A stretch of 64,000 nt of DNA, taken from the NCBI RefSeq assembly GCF_038443385.1, contig NZ_CP151726.1, positions 1,550,001-1,614,000 of the forward strand. The letters are read 5' to 3'. Position 1 is the stretch's first letter, and each line of letters starts with the position of its first letter. Below are positions 9,226-19,400 of this stretch, in pieces. The stretch is from Stieleria varia (GTDB taxonomy: Bacteria; Planctomycetota; Planctomycetia; Pirellulales; Pirellulaceae). The notes under the pieces were generated by a model. The model worked only from the letters and a program-made list of their open reading frames with translations, had not been told where the DNA came from and did no database searches. The position numbers and the translations under genes were made by a program.

Positions 9226-12200
9226 TCACTGTTTTTCGTTGACGATTCGACGAATGTCCTGGTGGACGTGGGACTCGGCCGCAACATCCGGCATGCGGGG
9301 CTCCCAAGGCCGGTAGTTTCGATTCAGCGGTCCTTGGAATAGTGGTGTTGTGGATTGCTCGTACTTGATGCATTCGTCGGGCTCGCAGAACTGCGGGCAG
9401 GCGGCTGTCTCCAGTTCCACGATGTGGGGCACCAATGCGATGATGATTTCCGATCGAGAGCGAACGGCTTCGCGCCGCTGGAAAAATTTCCCCACGTGCT
9501 TCACATCACCCAACCACGGCAGCTTGCGAATGATCGTCCGGTCATCTTCTTGGATCAGGCCACCGATCACGATCCCTTGGTGGTTGTTCAGCAGAACAGA
9601 GGTCTCCAGTTCACGAGACTCCTCCTCCGGCAGTTTGGTATCCGGGTTGATCGCACCGCTGCTGACCTTGGGTTTGACGTTGATCATCACGTGATTGTCG
9701 CGGCTGATGTAGGGCAGCACGTCCAGCACCACCCCGGTTTCCAAATACTTGACGTCCTGGATGGTTGACGTCTGGGTCACGGTGGCGACGGAGAATCCGA
9801 GCTGTTGTCCGACTTGGATGCGAGCCGATTGCCCATTGATCACCATCACCCGAGGTGACGCAAGCGTTTTGGCGTCGGTTGTCGTCTGCAACAAGTCAAT
9901 CAACGACTTGACATTTGATCCGTCGATTTGGGCAAAGAACAACGGGTTGGAATCGGTCGTGACTGGATCAGCCAACCCGAACGAGCCCACCTTCAGGTCG
10001 CCGCCCAGGATGGCGTCCAAGTTCACGCCGTGTTTCATGTCATCCTTCAGTTCGACTTCCAGCACATGAGCCTGGATCATCACTTGACGCGGCGGCTGAT
10101 CGGCTTGGATCACATAGCTCTCCACGCGAGCCAACGCGTCGAGCGTATCGATGACGATCAACGCCTCTCGTGCTTTGAGCTGATCCGCCGAATCGATCTT
10201 GGAAACGTAGGCATTGCCGACCGGAGACAGTAGCCCCTGAACGGCCGCCTCCAACGATTCCCCACGTGCATAGTCGAGCGTGAACATCCGCAGCTGAGTC
10301 GATCCCTCGGGAAGGCTGTCGATCGGATAGACAAAGATCAAGTCGCCTTCGTACTGTGCCGACAAGCCGCAGAGTTTCAGCACGCCTTGCAGGGTTTGTT
10401 CCGGCGTCAGGTTTTCGACATTCGCCGTCACCGTGCCTTCGACTTTGGGCGCGACCAGAATGTTCAAACCGTAGCCCTTGGCCAGCATCTCCAGAACCGT
10501 ACGCACGTCCGCGTCGGCAACATTGAGCGAAACCAAGTCATTGGACGCTGGTTTTGCCTGCGTTGTTTTGAAGGGCCACTGCATTGCAACTTTTGCTGCC
10601 GCAGACGAATCCTGAACACCGAACTCATCACCGAGTCCCGTCAAATCCCTCGATGATGCGTCGACAAGGCCGTCCACGTTGGCCACCTTGACCGGTGGAT
10701 TGCTCTCGGGCAAATCGTGGTCCACCGTACTGGAAGCAGTGCTTTGTACTGTTGACGATGGCGTCGTCGTCGTTGGCGTCGTTGATTGCTCTGCGGTTTC
10801 TTGTCCCGACTGATCATCACCGTTGATGCGGAACGCGACGGGGCGAGTCGTGACGACGTGGGCTGGGCGATCCGAGTTAGCGGAATCGACGGTTGCAACA
10901 GACGTGGCCGCTATCTGGACCGGTTGATCGGTCACCATCGGTTTTGCTTCGATGGATTCTGCTTTTTGCTTACGCGTGTCGCTCGCCGCAATGGCGACCT
11001 GCCCCGTTGCCATGTCGACGCGTACGGACGGCTTGCGTTGCTCAGCGGATTGTTTCGCGAGTTGCTCCGCTCGCTGTTCAGCAAGTTTTTCCGCCTTACG
11101 TTTGTCTGATTCAACGGCGGCCACGAACATCGGGTTGACTCTCGAGCGAGGCAATTGAAACTCGGGCTCGTCATCTGCGAGGTTGTCGGTGTGGGATTCG
11201 CCAGAGGAGGATTCGCCAGAGGACATGACGCTCCGTGACGCTTGGGCGGTCACGGCCGTCGTAGCGTCGATTCGATTGCTGTGTTCATTGCTGGGCGTTT
11301 CCAACACAGGCTCCGCCACCGCCGGAGTCGAAACAGCAATCTGCGCTGCAGGCTCGGTTTTCACCACCGACGTTTCGTTTGACTCAGCGGCTGGTTTGTC
11401 TGTGGACGCGGCGATCACCGGGGGAATGCGCTGGGGAAGGTTCTCAATGGCGATTTTGTCGTCTTGCTTAGGAGACGCCGGTTCACTGTGTAAGTTCGCC
11501 GGAGGTGGCTCCACGGAAACTCTTTCGGACAGACTGGCCGTTGGTTGCACATCCAACTTGGACATGACCACATAGTCGTTTGCGTGCAGGACGCTTTTGC
11601 TCGGTTTCAGGACCGTGGCGTCGGCGGTCGTGGTGGGAACGTCGGTTCCCGTCGTCGCTGCATCCGTTGCACTGTCCGTAGAAACATTCGTACTTGCCGG
11701 TTCCGTTCGGATGACACGACGAGAGGAGACGAGTTTGGGATCCTGCAACACGGGGATCCGCAGTGGCAACGCATCGGAGTCATCGTCGTCATAGGCTGCC
11801 AGCAGCACGAGCCCAAAGATGTTGTTCCGCTTGGCTTCCGATGCAGCCCAGGTGGAGTGAATCCGGTCGGCCCAGTTGCCACTTGTCCCGATCTGAATTT
11901 CGTCGTAGGCAATGGTTCCCTCTGCGGTTGCTTTGTCCGACTGGGCAATGGTGGAGTTCGGCGGTGGCGTGATGATGTCTTGGTTATTGCCCAGCCCGCC
12001 TGCATTGATGACACGTTGATCCGACGATGGGCTTTCGATCTGACGCGATGCTGATGCGATGGATGCGGCCAACTGGGCACGCTCGGTTTCACTGGCGATC
12101 ACGTTGACCAGCAAAGGCATCAACTGCGCATTGCGACGTACCCGTGACAGCGATTCCAGCCGAGTGATCGCCAAATCAGCTTCGATTTGTTCCTGGATCA

Positions 12201-12492
12201 TGCGATTCAAGAACGAATCAGGTCGTGGATCCAACGTTTCGCTTGTGCTCCATTGACCCTCTGCACCACCGGCGGCGTTGGCGTGTATCACGCTCATCAA
12301 GACGATCACGGACATGAGGCACCACCACACGAAGGCATAGAGGGGCGCATACGCGGACGTCTGATTGCTGTCACCGAACGACGCCAGACGCGCAGAGGCA
12401 CTCTCTGTGTGGCGCACAGGCAAGCGTAGCCCCAGGTGTTGATGAACGCCGAAGGCTGGTGGAGCAGTTGCTGTGTCTCGATTTCGATCCAT
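9226..12492 (-). CDS. Secretin-family outer-membrane pore protein (GspD/PilQ-like) with long low-complexity N-terminal half
   Basis: Forms the multimeric outer-membrane gate of type II secretion or type IV pilus-like machines. Of 1088 residues, about 1-640 are mostly low complexity (Ser/Thr/Ala/Pro/Glu rich), with a hydrophobic segment near 52-72 that may be a late signal peptide. Residues about 645-710 form a short secretin/TonB N-terminal (STN-like) domain (NVADADVRTVLEMLAKGYG). Repeats of N-domain type follow, and residues about 870-1040 form the secretin core, with LETGVVLDVLPYISRDNHV and VLLNNHQGIVIGGL. GspD and PilQ are usually 600-750 residues, so the N-terminal extension is exceptional. 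The true start is uncertain. A GspF-like gene lies 357 bases upstream on the same strand. Confidence 0.88.
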   Translation of the reverse strand: MDRNRDTATAPPAFGVHQHLGLRLPVRHTESASARLASFGDSNQTSAYAPLYAFVWWCLMSVIVLMSVIHANAAGGAEGQWSTSETLDPRPDSFLNRMIQEQIEADLAITRLESLSRVRRNAQLMPLLVNVIASETERAQLAASIASASRQIESPSSDQRVINAGGLGNNQDIITPPPNSTIAQSDKATAEGTIAYDEIQIGTSGNWADRIHSTWAASEAKRNNIFGLVLLAAYDDDDSDALPLRIPVLQDPKLVSSRRVIRTEPASTNVSTDSATDAATTGTDVPTTTADATVLKPSKSVLHANDYVVMSKLDVQPTASLSERVSVEPPPANLHSEPASPKQDDKIAIENLPQRIPPVIAASTDKPAAESNETSVVKTEPAAQIAVSTPAVAEPVLETPSNEHSNRIDATTAVTAQASRSVMSSGESSSGESHTDNLADDEPEFQLPRSRVNPMFVAAVESDKRKAEKLAEQRAEQLAKQSAEQRKPSVRVDMATGQVAIAASDTRKQKAESIEAKPMVTDQPVQIAATSVATVDSANSDRPAHVVTTRPVAFRINGDDQSGQETAEQSTTPTTTTPSSTVQSTASSTVDHDLPESNPPVKVANVDGLVDASSRDLTGLGDEFGVQDSSAAAKVAMQWPFKTTQAKPASNDLVSLNVADADVRTVLEMLAKGYGLNILVAPKVEGTVTANVENLTPEQTLQGVLKLCGLSAQYEGDLIFVYPIDSLPEGSTQLRMFTLDYARGESLEAAVQGLLSPVGNAYVSKIDSADQLKAREALIVIDTLDALARVESYVIQADQPPRQVMIQAHVLEVELKDDMKHGVNLDAILGGDLKVGSFGLADPVTTDSNPLFFAQIDGSNVKSLIDLLQTTTDAKTLASPRVMVINGQSARIQVGQQLGFSVATVTQTSTIQDVKYLETGVVLDVLPYISRDNHVMINVKPKVSSGAINPDTKLPEEESRELETSVLLNNHQGIVIGGLIQEDDRTIIRKLPWLGDVKHVGKFFQRREAVRSRSEIIIALVPHIVELETAACPQFCEPDECIKYEQSTTPLFQGPLNRNYRPWEPRMPDVAAESHVHQDIRRIVNEKQ

Positions 12493-12849
12493 GACGACGT
12501 TCTCGTAACCTTTGCGGAGGTTTTCGCTGCCGATCCAAGATTCCGTCCCGTGATGACTTTGAGGAAGGTGTGAGTTCCTTCATGAGTGATCCCGATACGC
12601 TCTCTGGTTCAACATGGGCGGTATGCACAAGTACGCATCACATACGAATGGCTTGTACGCCGCGTACCGTTGGGATCGGTCCGATGGGTGATCGGGGATA
12701 ACCCTTAGACGCCGAATGAGAGGGGAGTATCGATCAGATGGCGGGATTCCTCGGAACGATCCAGATGAACCCTACGATTGTCAGAGCAGGGCTAATCGTT
12801 ACAGGTTGCCAAGTGTCGTCTCACTGTGGACACGTCGCCTTCGAAAAGA
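12493..12849. other. Gene-free gap of 357 bases upstream of the secretin gene
   Basis: Lies between the stop of the GspF-like gene and the start of the secretin gene, both on the - strand. No protein-like frame, no T-tailed hairpin and no repeat seen. Its length suggests the secretin gene has its own promoter. Confidence 0.5.
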
Positions 12850-13893
12850 CTACAGCCCTTCAAACGCTTCTTTGTACGGCACCATGATGACCGAGACGAT
12901 GCGGAAGATAAAGAAAATAATCGCAGCGGCGACCGTCACCCAAACCACTGCAGTCGCGATTCCCGAAAGCGTGCCCATTGCGATCTTGGCGCGTTCCTCG
13001 TATTCGTTCGCAATGGTTCCGATCGACTCAGACTCTGTCCCTGAGATTTCAGAAATCTCAACCATCTGCAATAGATCCTCGGGAAACACGTTGGTCGCAG
13101 CCAAACCGCCCGCCAACGTTTGCCCACCGTCGCGAATCGCGAGCTTTGCTTTTTCGGCCCCCGCGCTGTAGTACTCGCTGTCAGTACTTTCCAGTCCCAA
13201 AGCAATCGATCGAATGGGATCCAGTCCGGCTCCTAATGCCAAAGACAGTGTGCGAGTGAACCGAGCCAAGGTGATCGTACGAACGGAGTTCCCCAGTTTT
13301 GGGATCATGTAAAAAACGGGCAACAGGTTTTGCACGCCGCCGACATTCTTGACAAATGCAAAATAGATCGCCGCCAGAAAAGCGGCAACGATCGCAATGT
13401 AGCCCCAGAATTTTAGTACCCCTGATTCACCACGCAGACCTAAACCGAGAATATCGGTCATCTCTCCGCCACCCGGCGGGCTCAGGATCCCCATCAACCA
13501 GATCACCAACGACAAGACAAAGATCGCCAGGACCAACTGAATGCTCGGCCATATGATCGACTTGACGAACTGCCGCCTCAAAGAGAGTTGCTGATCATAG
13601 TGATCGGCCAGGGTCAAGAACGTCGTTTCGATCTTTCCCGTCTCCTCCCCCACGTGCACGAGGGACGCCATCAACGGCGGAAAGAACTTGTTGTCGCGTT
13701 TCATCAAGTCGCTGATTTGCTCACCTTGCAATACGCCGGTGATCAGATTTTCAATCGCCTGCCGTTGACGTGCCGAGCCGTGCTGGGCCTCTGCGCGCAA
13801 CAGCTTGACCAGATCAGCTCCGGCACGAAGTCCTACGCCCATTCGACGGCAGAATGTTGCGGCAGCGGTGAGTTTGATGCGTTGAGAAAACAC
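12850..13893 (-). CDS. GspF/PilC-like inner-membrane platform protein
   Basis: Inner-membrane platform that couples the assembly ATPase to the pseudopilus in type II secretion and type IV pili. It has two copies of the T2SSF domain, at about residues 8-130 (FCRRMGVGLRAG, then VGEETGKIETTF) and 215-340 (FTRTLSLALGAG, then EISEISGTESES). Three membrane segments sit near 140-160, 185-210 and 315-340. I chose the GTG at 13893 because homology starts right after it. The frame is open back to a TTG at 13983 that abuts the preceding stop, so an extension of 30 residues is possible. No assembly ATPase or pseudopilin gene is present in the window. Confidence 0.85.
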   Translation of the reverse strand: MFSQRIKLTAAATFCRRMGVGLRAGADLVKLLRAEAQHGSARQRQAIENLITGVLQGEQISDLMKRDNKFFPPLMASLVHVGEETGKIETTFLTLADHYDQQLSLRRQFVKSIIWPSIQLVLAIFVLSLVIWLMGILSPPGGGEMTDILGLGLRGESGVLKFWGYIAIVAAFLAAIYFAFVKNVGGVQNLLPVFYMIPKLGNSVRTITLARFTRTLSLALGAGLDPIRSIALGLESTDSEYYSAGAEKAKLAIRDGGQTLAGGLAATNVFPEDLLQMVEISEISGTESESIGTIANEYEERAKIAMGTLSGIATAVVWVTVAAAIIFFIFRIVSVIMVPYKEAFEGL

Positions 13894-13983
13894 GATGAGC
13901 CAACCGACAGAAGCGACAAGAAACGTATTTGATATCGTTCCATTGTGATCGCTGGACCGGCCGAAGTGAAACCCGGGCTGCAA

Positions 13984-14358
13984 TCAGTTTTCTGTCATGG
14001 TAGTCGCTGAGCCAGAATTCTCGTTTTTGCTCGTCAAAGCAAGCTCTTGAAGCTCGAATTCCCGCAACATATCTTCGAGCTGTTGCAGTTGCTCGCCGGC
14101 CGTCTGGGCAAGGTCCAAGAACATCATTTTCTTGCCCGCTACCTCACACCAAGTCGGCGAATTATCCCCGAGGACCTCCGTGCGAACTTGGAATCCGATT
14201 CGTTTGGCCGCCTGGATCCGCTGCTGCAATCTTTGCACGACATTCACACCGTCGAAGTCGCCACCGTGAGGGGCTGCCCCAGTCATTACCGGACTTTGGA
14301 CCGTTTTTCTGCTCGGTTGAACATGCCCGCCGGCGGGCGTCGGATTGCTAGCGATCAT
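13984..14358 (-). CDS. Small cytoplasmic protein of unknown function
   Basis: 124 residues from the ATG at 14358, no signal peptide or membrane helix. Residues 60-100 look like a small alpha/beta module with a heptad-like helix (AGEQLQQLEDMLREFELQEL). The stop directly abuts the open frame of the GspF-like gene, so the two are probably translated from one transcript and the product may belong to the same secretion or pilus apparatus. It is divergent from the histidine kinase at 14501, so the 140-base gap should hold both promoters. Family not recognised. Confidence 0.6.
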   Translation of the reverse strand: MIASNPTPAGGHVQPSRKTVQSPVMTGAAPHGGDFDGVNVVQRLQQRIQAAKRIGFQVRTEVLGDNSPTWCEVAGKKMMFLDLAQTAGEQLQQLEDMLREFELQELALTSKNENSGSATTMTEN

Positions 14359-14500
14359 CGTGGTATCCGTTCTGCGTGCGGTGGCAATCTATGCGGGGAC
14401 TGGGTGACCGGGTGTAGCAAATCGCCTGCAGCGTCGATAGATCGCTGTATTGCCCTTGCTCATTGCACACAGCGTTTTTGCCGAAAAACCAAGTAGCCTC

Positions 14501-15304
14501 ATGCAGACGACATCGAATGCCTCGACCAACTCGCCCCCGCCAGCGATCGTTCATGATCAGCAGCTCGCAATTGAGCACCTGAAATCGCAACTCAGGAAAT
14601 CGCAGTCGATGGCGGCACTGGGTGAATTGACCAGCACCGCGACACACGAGTTCAATAACGTGCTGATGACGATCATCAACTACGCACGTTTGGGGATCCG
14701 GAATCGGGATGACGAAAGCCGCGACAAGGCGCTCAGCAAGATTCTGGCGGCATCCGAGCGGGCCGCAAAGATCACGACGACCATCTTGGCCCAAGCCCGC
14801 AACCGCAGCGAGTCGCTTGAGCCGACCGATCTGGCAGCGATCATCAGTGACACGCTGGTCTTGCTCGAACGGGAGATGAACAAGTACCGGATCTCGGTGA
14901 CCACTCAGTTCGATCCCGAAACCAAGCCGGCCCTGGTCAGCGGAAATCAAATTCAACGCGTGCTGCTGAACTTGTTGATCAATGCCCGCCAAGCGATGGG
15001 CGAAGGCGGGGAGTTGCTGGTCCGCCTGCAACCCAGCAGCGAGAGTGGATACGTTGAATTGACGGTCCGGGACTCAGGCAGCGGGATCCCGCAAGAAACC
15101 CTGCCGAATATCTTTGACCCGTTTTTCACGACCAAGAGCGGGCCGGATGAGTCCGGAAAGGGCGGTACGGGACTCGGCTTGGCGGCGTGCAAGGAAATCA
15201 TCGACGCTCACAGCGGAAGGATCCGCGTGGAAAGCACCGTCGGCGTGGGAACGGCATTCACGATACGCCTGCCGATCGCAAACGGAAACCAAGCCGCGGC
15301 ATGA
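14501..15304 (+). CDS. Sensor histidine kinase, soluble, with HisKA-like and HATPase domains
   Basis: 267 residues starting at the ATG at 14501. A short coiled segment (20-40) leads into the dimerisation/phosphoacceptor helix with the H-box [19 protein letters not shown], then the HATPase domain: N-box [12 protein letters not shown] near residue 160, G1 DSGSGIPQ near 195, F-box FDPFFTTK near 208 and G2 [10 protein letters not shown] near 222. No membrane segment or sensor domain is visible, so it should respond to a cytoplasmic partner. No response regulator gene is adjacent, so it is an orphan kinase within this window. The open frame continues 17 codons upstream, but without an ATG. Confidence 0.9.
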   Translation: MQTTSNASTNSPPPAIVHDQQLAIEHLKSQLRKSQSMAALGELTSTATHEFNNVLMTIINYARLGIRNRDDESRDKALSKILAASERAAKITTTILAQARNRSESLEPTDLAAIISDTLVLLEREMNKYRISVTTQFDPETKPALVSGNQIQRVLLNLLINARQAMGEGGELLVRLQPSSESGYVELTVRDSGSGIPQETLPNIFDPFFTTKSGPDESGKGGTGLGLAACKEIIDAHSGRIRVESTVGVGTAFTIRLPIANGNQAAA

Positions 15305-15385
15305 GCGGCCCACCGTAAGGCACCAAGCAGTGCAATAGGCCCGGCCGCTTATGCGTCACGGCTCACTGGAAACACTCGTTGCTGG

Positions 15386-16129
15386 TTAGATGATGTCCAG
15401 CAGTTCGACTTCGAACACCAGCACTTCGTTGGGGCCGATCGCTCCGCGGCTGCCGTTTTCGCCGTATGCCATTTCCGATGGGATGTACAGCATCCACTTG
15501 TCGCCGACTTTCATCTTTTGCAACGCTGTTTGCCAGCCTTTGATGACGCCGCCGACGCGGAATTCAGCCGGTTCGCCCCGCTGAACGCTGCTGTCAAAGA
15601 CTTGGCCGTTGATCAGTTGCCCGGTGTAATGAACACGGACCGTATCAGAGGCCGTCGGTGAGGCTCCGTCACCTGACTCGATGACCTTGTACTGGATGCC
15701 GTCCTGCAGCATCTTCACGCCTTCTTTCTTGGCGTTCTGAGCAAGCCAAGTCTCGCCCTTTTCCTTGTTCATCTTCTTGAGGTTGGCCAGCATCTCGGTG
15801 TGCCGCTTGTTCAAGAGCTCTTCCAGTTGCTTTTGCGTGGCAATCAATTGCTCGTCTGTCATCGCGGGGACTTGCTCAGACAACGCGTCCATCACGCCGG
15901 CGACCAAAGCACCCGCTTGGATGTCTTCTTGCGTCATGCCCTGTCCCAACAGTTGCTGTCCCATGGAAAGACCGATGAAATAGCCGACCGGGTTCGTTTC
16001 AGCGGCTTTGGCTGATTCCGCAGACGGTTGCTCCGGAGCTTTCGGGTCATCGGCAAAGGACATCGTAGAAACCAAGAGCAAGAGGAAACCGAACGCAGCG
16101 GCAAAACGGAGAGTGAATCGCATGGACAT
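15386..16129 (-). CDS. Secreted FKBP-type peptidyl-prolyl cis-trans isomerase
   Basis: Catalyses proline isomerisation to help fold exported proteins. 247 residues: signal peptide (about 1-26, ending at SFA-D), an N-terminal helical dimerisation domain (about 40-130, FkpA/Mip type: GYFIGLSMGQQL, then a Glu/Lys-rich long helix), and the FKBP domain (about 145-247) with VRVHYTGQLINGQVFDSS and the C-terminal NEVLVFEVELLDI. FKBP active-site residues (Tyr, Asp, Phe in YTG...FDSS) are present. Layout and length match FkpA/Mip. The gene stands alone between the histidine kinase (convergent) and the VWA gene's terminator. Confidence 0.93.
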   Translation of the reverse strand: MSMRFTLRFAAAFGFLLLLVSTMSFADDPKAPEQPSAESAKAAETNPVGYFIGLSMGQQLLGQGMTQEDIQAGALVAGVMDALSEQVPAMTDEQLIATQKQLEELLNKRHTEMLANLKKMNKEKGETWLAQNAKKEGVKMLQDGIQYKVIESGDGASPTASDTVRVHYTGQLINGQVFDSSVQRGEPAEFRVGGVIKGWQTALQKMKVGDKWMLYIPSEMAYGENGSRGAIGPNEVLVFEVELLDII

Positions 16130-16375
16130 GGAGTGAGTCGCAAAACAAAGGGACAGGATCGGCCAGGCGGGCTTGAGAGCAAGGGCCGAAAAAGGGGGAG
16201 GTCATTGAGCAGCAGTCAACGCTAGCAACCCGTTAAACGGACCGTCGCCGAAGTCATCAAGAGCGACGCTTTGGACAGTAAAGCTTTGGACGCGAAGTTG
16301 CGTTGACACAACGTAGTATATCAGCCGACTCGTTTTGCGAAATCACGCCCAGGCAGTTTGTGACCCGGTGACCCA

Positions 16376-16420
16376 CAAAAAAACGACCGGGTGTCGGAAA
16401 CAAATCCGACACCCGGCCGC
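16376..16420 (-). terminator. Intrinsic terminator of the VWA/Gly-rich gene
   Basis: On the - strand, a perfect 12-bp stem (16405-16416 with 16387-16398, six-base loop) is followed within a few bases by a run of seven T (16377-16383). It lies about 35 bases after the stop at 16454. This is the clearest rho-independent terminator in the window. Confidence 0.88.
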
Positions 16421-16453
16421 GTAGATTTCAAGAGCGAATCGGTCCGCAGCGAA

Positions 16454-19400
16454 CTAGTTTCCCAGTCCTCCGCCGCCCAGGCCACCGCCGCCGCCGCCCA
16501 GACCGCCGCCACCTCCACCGCCGAGTCCACCCAGACCACCGCCGCCTCCGCCACCACCACCGGTGGTACCGGTACCGTCGACGAAATTAAAGGTCGCGAC
16601 GTCACCGATCTGCGAGAAGAAAGGTTGGGGAGTGATTCGGACATAACGTCGGTCGGCCGAAATGATGGCCAAGCCGCTCAGCGAGGCTCCTTCGGGCAGA
16701 ATCGAAATGTCAGGACGAAATCCGACCGCGTTGCGACCGAAGAATGGATTGATCGGGTTGGCCACGCCGCCACCGGTCAATCGTTGCACGTCGCTGAACA
16801 GGTCGCTCAGCACTTGTGCCGACGCGTCGTTGTTGCCAATGAATTGTCCGAGCATTTCGTCGTTCATTTCCCGTTGGACGTCACGCAAGTGCGCCAGTTG
16901 GGCTTCGCCGATCTTTTCTTCTCGCTGACCTTCTTTGACGGCGAAGGTGACCAACGCGTCTTTCTCGGTGAGCGGGATGTCTTGGCGAATGAAACGTTGA
17001 GATTCACGTCCGGCGTCGGTCAAGATCTCGACCGAAACGGTGCCGGTTGCAACGTTGCCCCAAACGCGTCGCAGCAGCATGCGATAGTTGCCGCTGAAAC
17101 CCTTGGGGCAAATGTAGGTTTCCGAGACCGCACCGGTGTCGTCTTGGGAGCGACCGGGGAACGCGTCGCCAAGAAGGGTTCCTCCACCGGCGGTGGAAAG
17201 GTTTTCTAGCGAACAAACGGTGCCGCTGGGTTCTTCCACAACAACATCGATATCGGCGTCGCCCGTCCACGAGACGCGAACGATGACGTCATGCGACGAG
17301 GCGAGTTTCAGTGTCTTGCTGAACGCTGCGGCTTCTTCCGTTCGGCCTTCTTCGATCATCCGTCCGTAGGTCGCCCGAGCCAACAAGCGAGCCTTTTCGG
17401 CAACCGGCTGAAATTTTTCCGGCCATGCTTGCGACAAGACGCCTTTGCACGCCCAAGTCAGTCCGGCGACATCGTCCATCCGTTCAGCAATACGCAGGCC
17501 CATGACATAAGGCTCGCGTCGGTACTCGTCGATTTGAGAGACACGTTGGCAAAGCCGTAGCGCTGCTGCGTCGCTGCCGATGTCTTCCAAACGAGCGGCG
17601 ACGTTCAAGACGTCTTCTGGGTTTTCGGCAAAGTCGACTGCAGAGAGCAAGGCACGCTCGACTTCGCTGGTCGGAGCCCCGGTCGCTTTCAACGAAATCG
17701 CGTAGGCCTGGTACATCCACGGTTGCACGTGGCCAGCCGAGATGGCCGCAGCGATCACGTCACGTGCTTCGCTGAAATGTCCAAGAGCCTTCTTCTGGTC
17801 GCCCGATTCGTCTGCCGCTGTGGCTTTGACGGACAACTGGCTGACCGTAGCACGGATCTGTTGATCCAGCAGCGTCAAATCTTCGGCACTGTTGATTTCC
17901 ACGTCCTCAAAATGTTGCTGCCAAGCCTGCAAACGGGACTGGCCTTCCGTCGCGGTCACGGTCAATGGCATGGCGTTGACGATCGCTTTGTTTGCGGTCG
18001 TGCTGCTGGCGGAAGTGGCCTCGGCGGACGCTTTGGACTGCAGGGAGATGTCATCCGGCACGGCGAACGCTCCGCCGCCGCCCATGCCACCACCCATCAT
18101 CCCGCCGCCCATTCCACCGCCGCCCATGCCGCCGCCCATGCCGCCGCCCATTCCACCACCCATGCCGCCGCCCATACCACCGCCCATGCCGCCACCACCA
18201 CCCAGTTGAATGATGGGCACGACCAGGTCACCGACGGGATAGACTTTGTTGACAAGGTTGGTTTCGGCTGCTTCCGTGGTCGTCACCTGCATGACTTCGT
18301 CTTTGATCATGTAGGTCAAGTCCGACTCACGCAGCATCAGACGCAGGAACGATCGCAGCGAAACGTTTTTCAGGTCGATCGTGACAGGTGTGTCGACGCT
18401 CAAACCGATTTCTTCCAAAGCGCGACGGTCAACGATGATCGGGATCTGGTGTTGATCACTGATCACCTTGACGGCTTCCACCAAAGGCGTGTCCACGAAC
18501 GTTTGGCTCGTTTCATCCGACAAGGCCGATTCGATGCGTCGTTCGACCTCGCTATCACCGACCAATTCAATCGCACCGTAGCGTTCCAGACGTCGACGGC
18601 TCATCCGCTGCCAAGCTTCTGCCTCGGGATAGACCACCGGCGGATCATCGACAAAGGGAATGTTGCTCTTGAGCACCAGCGAGAACGCATCGACAAAGTT
18701 ACGTTCGCGAAGCGCGCGATAACGTTGGTCTCGGGCGTAGGTCTGCAACGCCAGTGGTTGGTAGGTGAAGTGACGACCGGCTACCGAGTCACGGGTGATC
18801 GAGTCACCGGCAATCGCCGCAAACTTCAACGACACTTCGCCGTCGGCTTCTTCATAACGTTCTTCGTCGATCAACGCGTTGAGCTGTTGAGACAGGGTCT
18901 TCAAAGTCGCTTCGCGTCGGAACGTGGCTTCCAGCAACCTTTGGCTCGAGCGGGCGGCCTCTTGCGTTTGGATCAAGTTCTCTTGGGCCTCGGCGTAAAC
19001 GGCTGCCGCAGCACTAGCGGCTTGGATGGCCGATTGCAACTTGGCTTCCAAGTCGCTGCGAACCTTGGGGTCCACGTCGGGCAGGTTTTGAACGCGAGCA
19101 AGCTGAGCCTTCAGCATTCCAGGAACGTTCGTGGGGTCCTTTCGCAGTCTTCGCTCTGCTTCACGCAGTGCCGCGTTGACTTCCGCACGCAACAAACCCT
19201 CCATCGCACGGCGATCGGCACGAACACGGTCGATCAGACCGCTGCCACGCTCCAGCAATTCGTCATCGCCCACCAGTCCGCCGGCAAACGGAGCGGGCGG
19301 GGCAGCGGCACGAGGCGCGGCTGCGCGAGGTGCTGGTGCCGGTGCGGCTGGCCCTGGCGCGGCTGGTGTGGCTGGTGCCGGTGTGTCAAAAACATTGTCT

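Noticed and set aside
7574-9316. 580-codon open frame on the + strand
   Set aside because: It lies opposite the well-supported citrate synthase gene; its composition is that of an antisense shadow in moderately GC-rich DNA.
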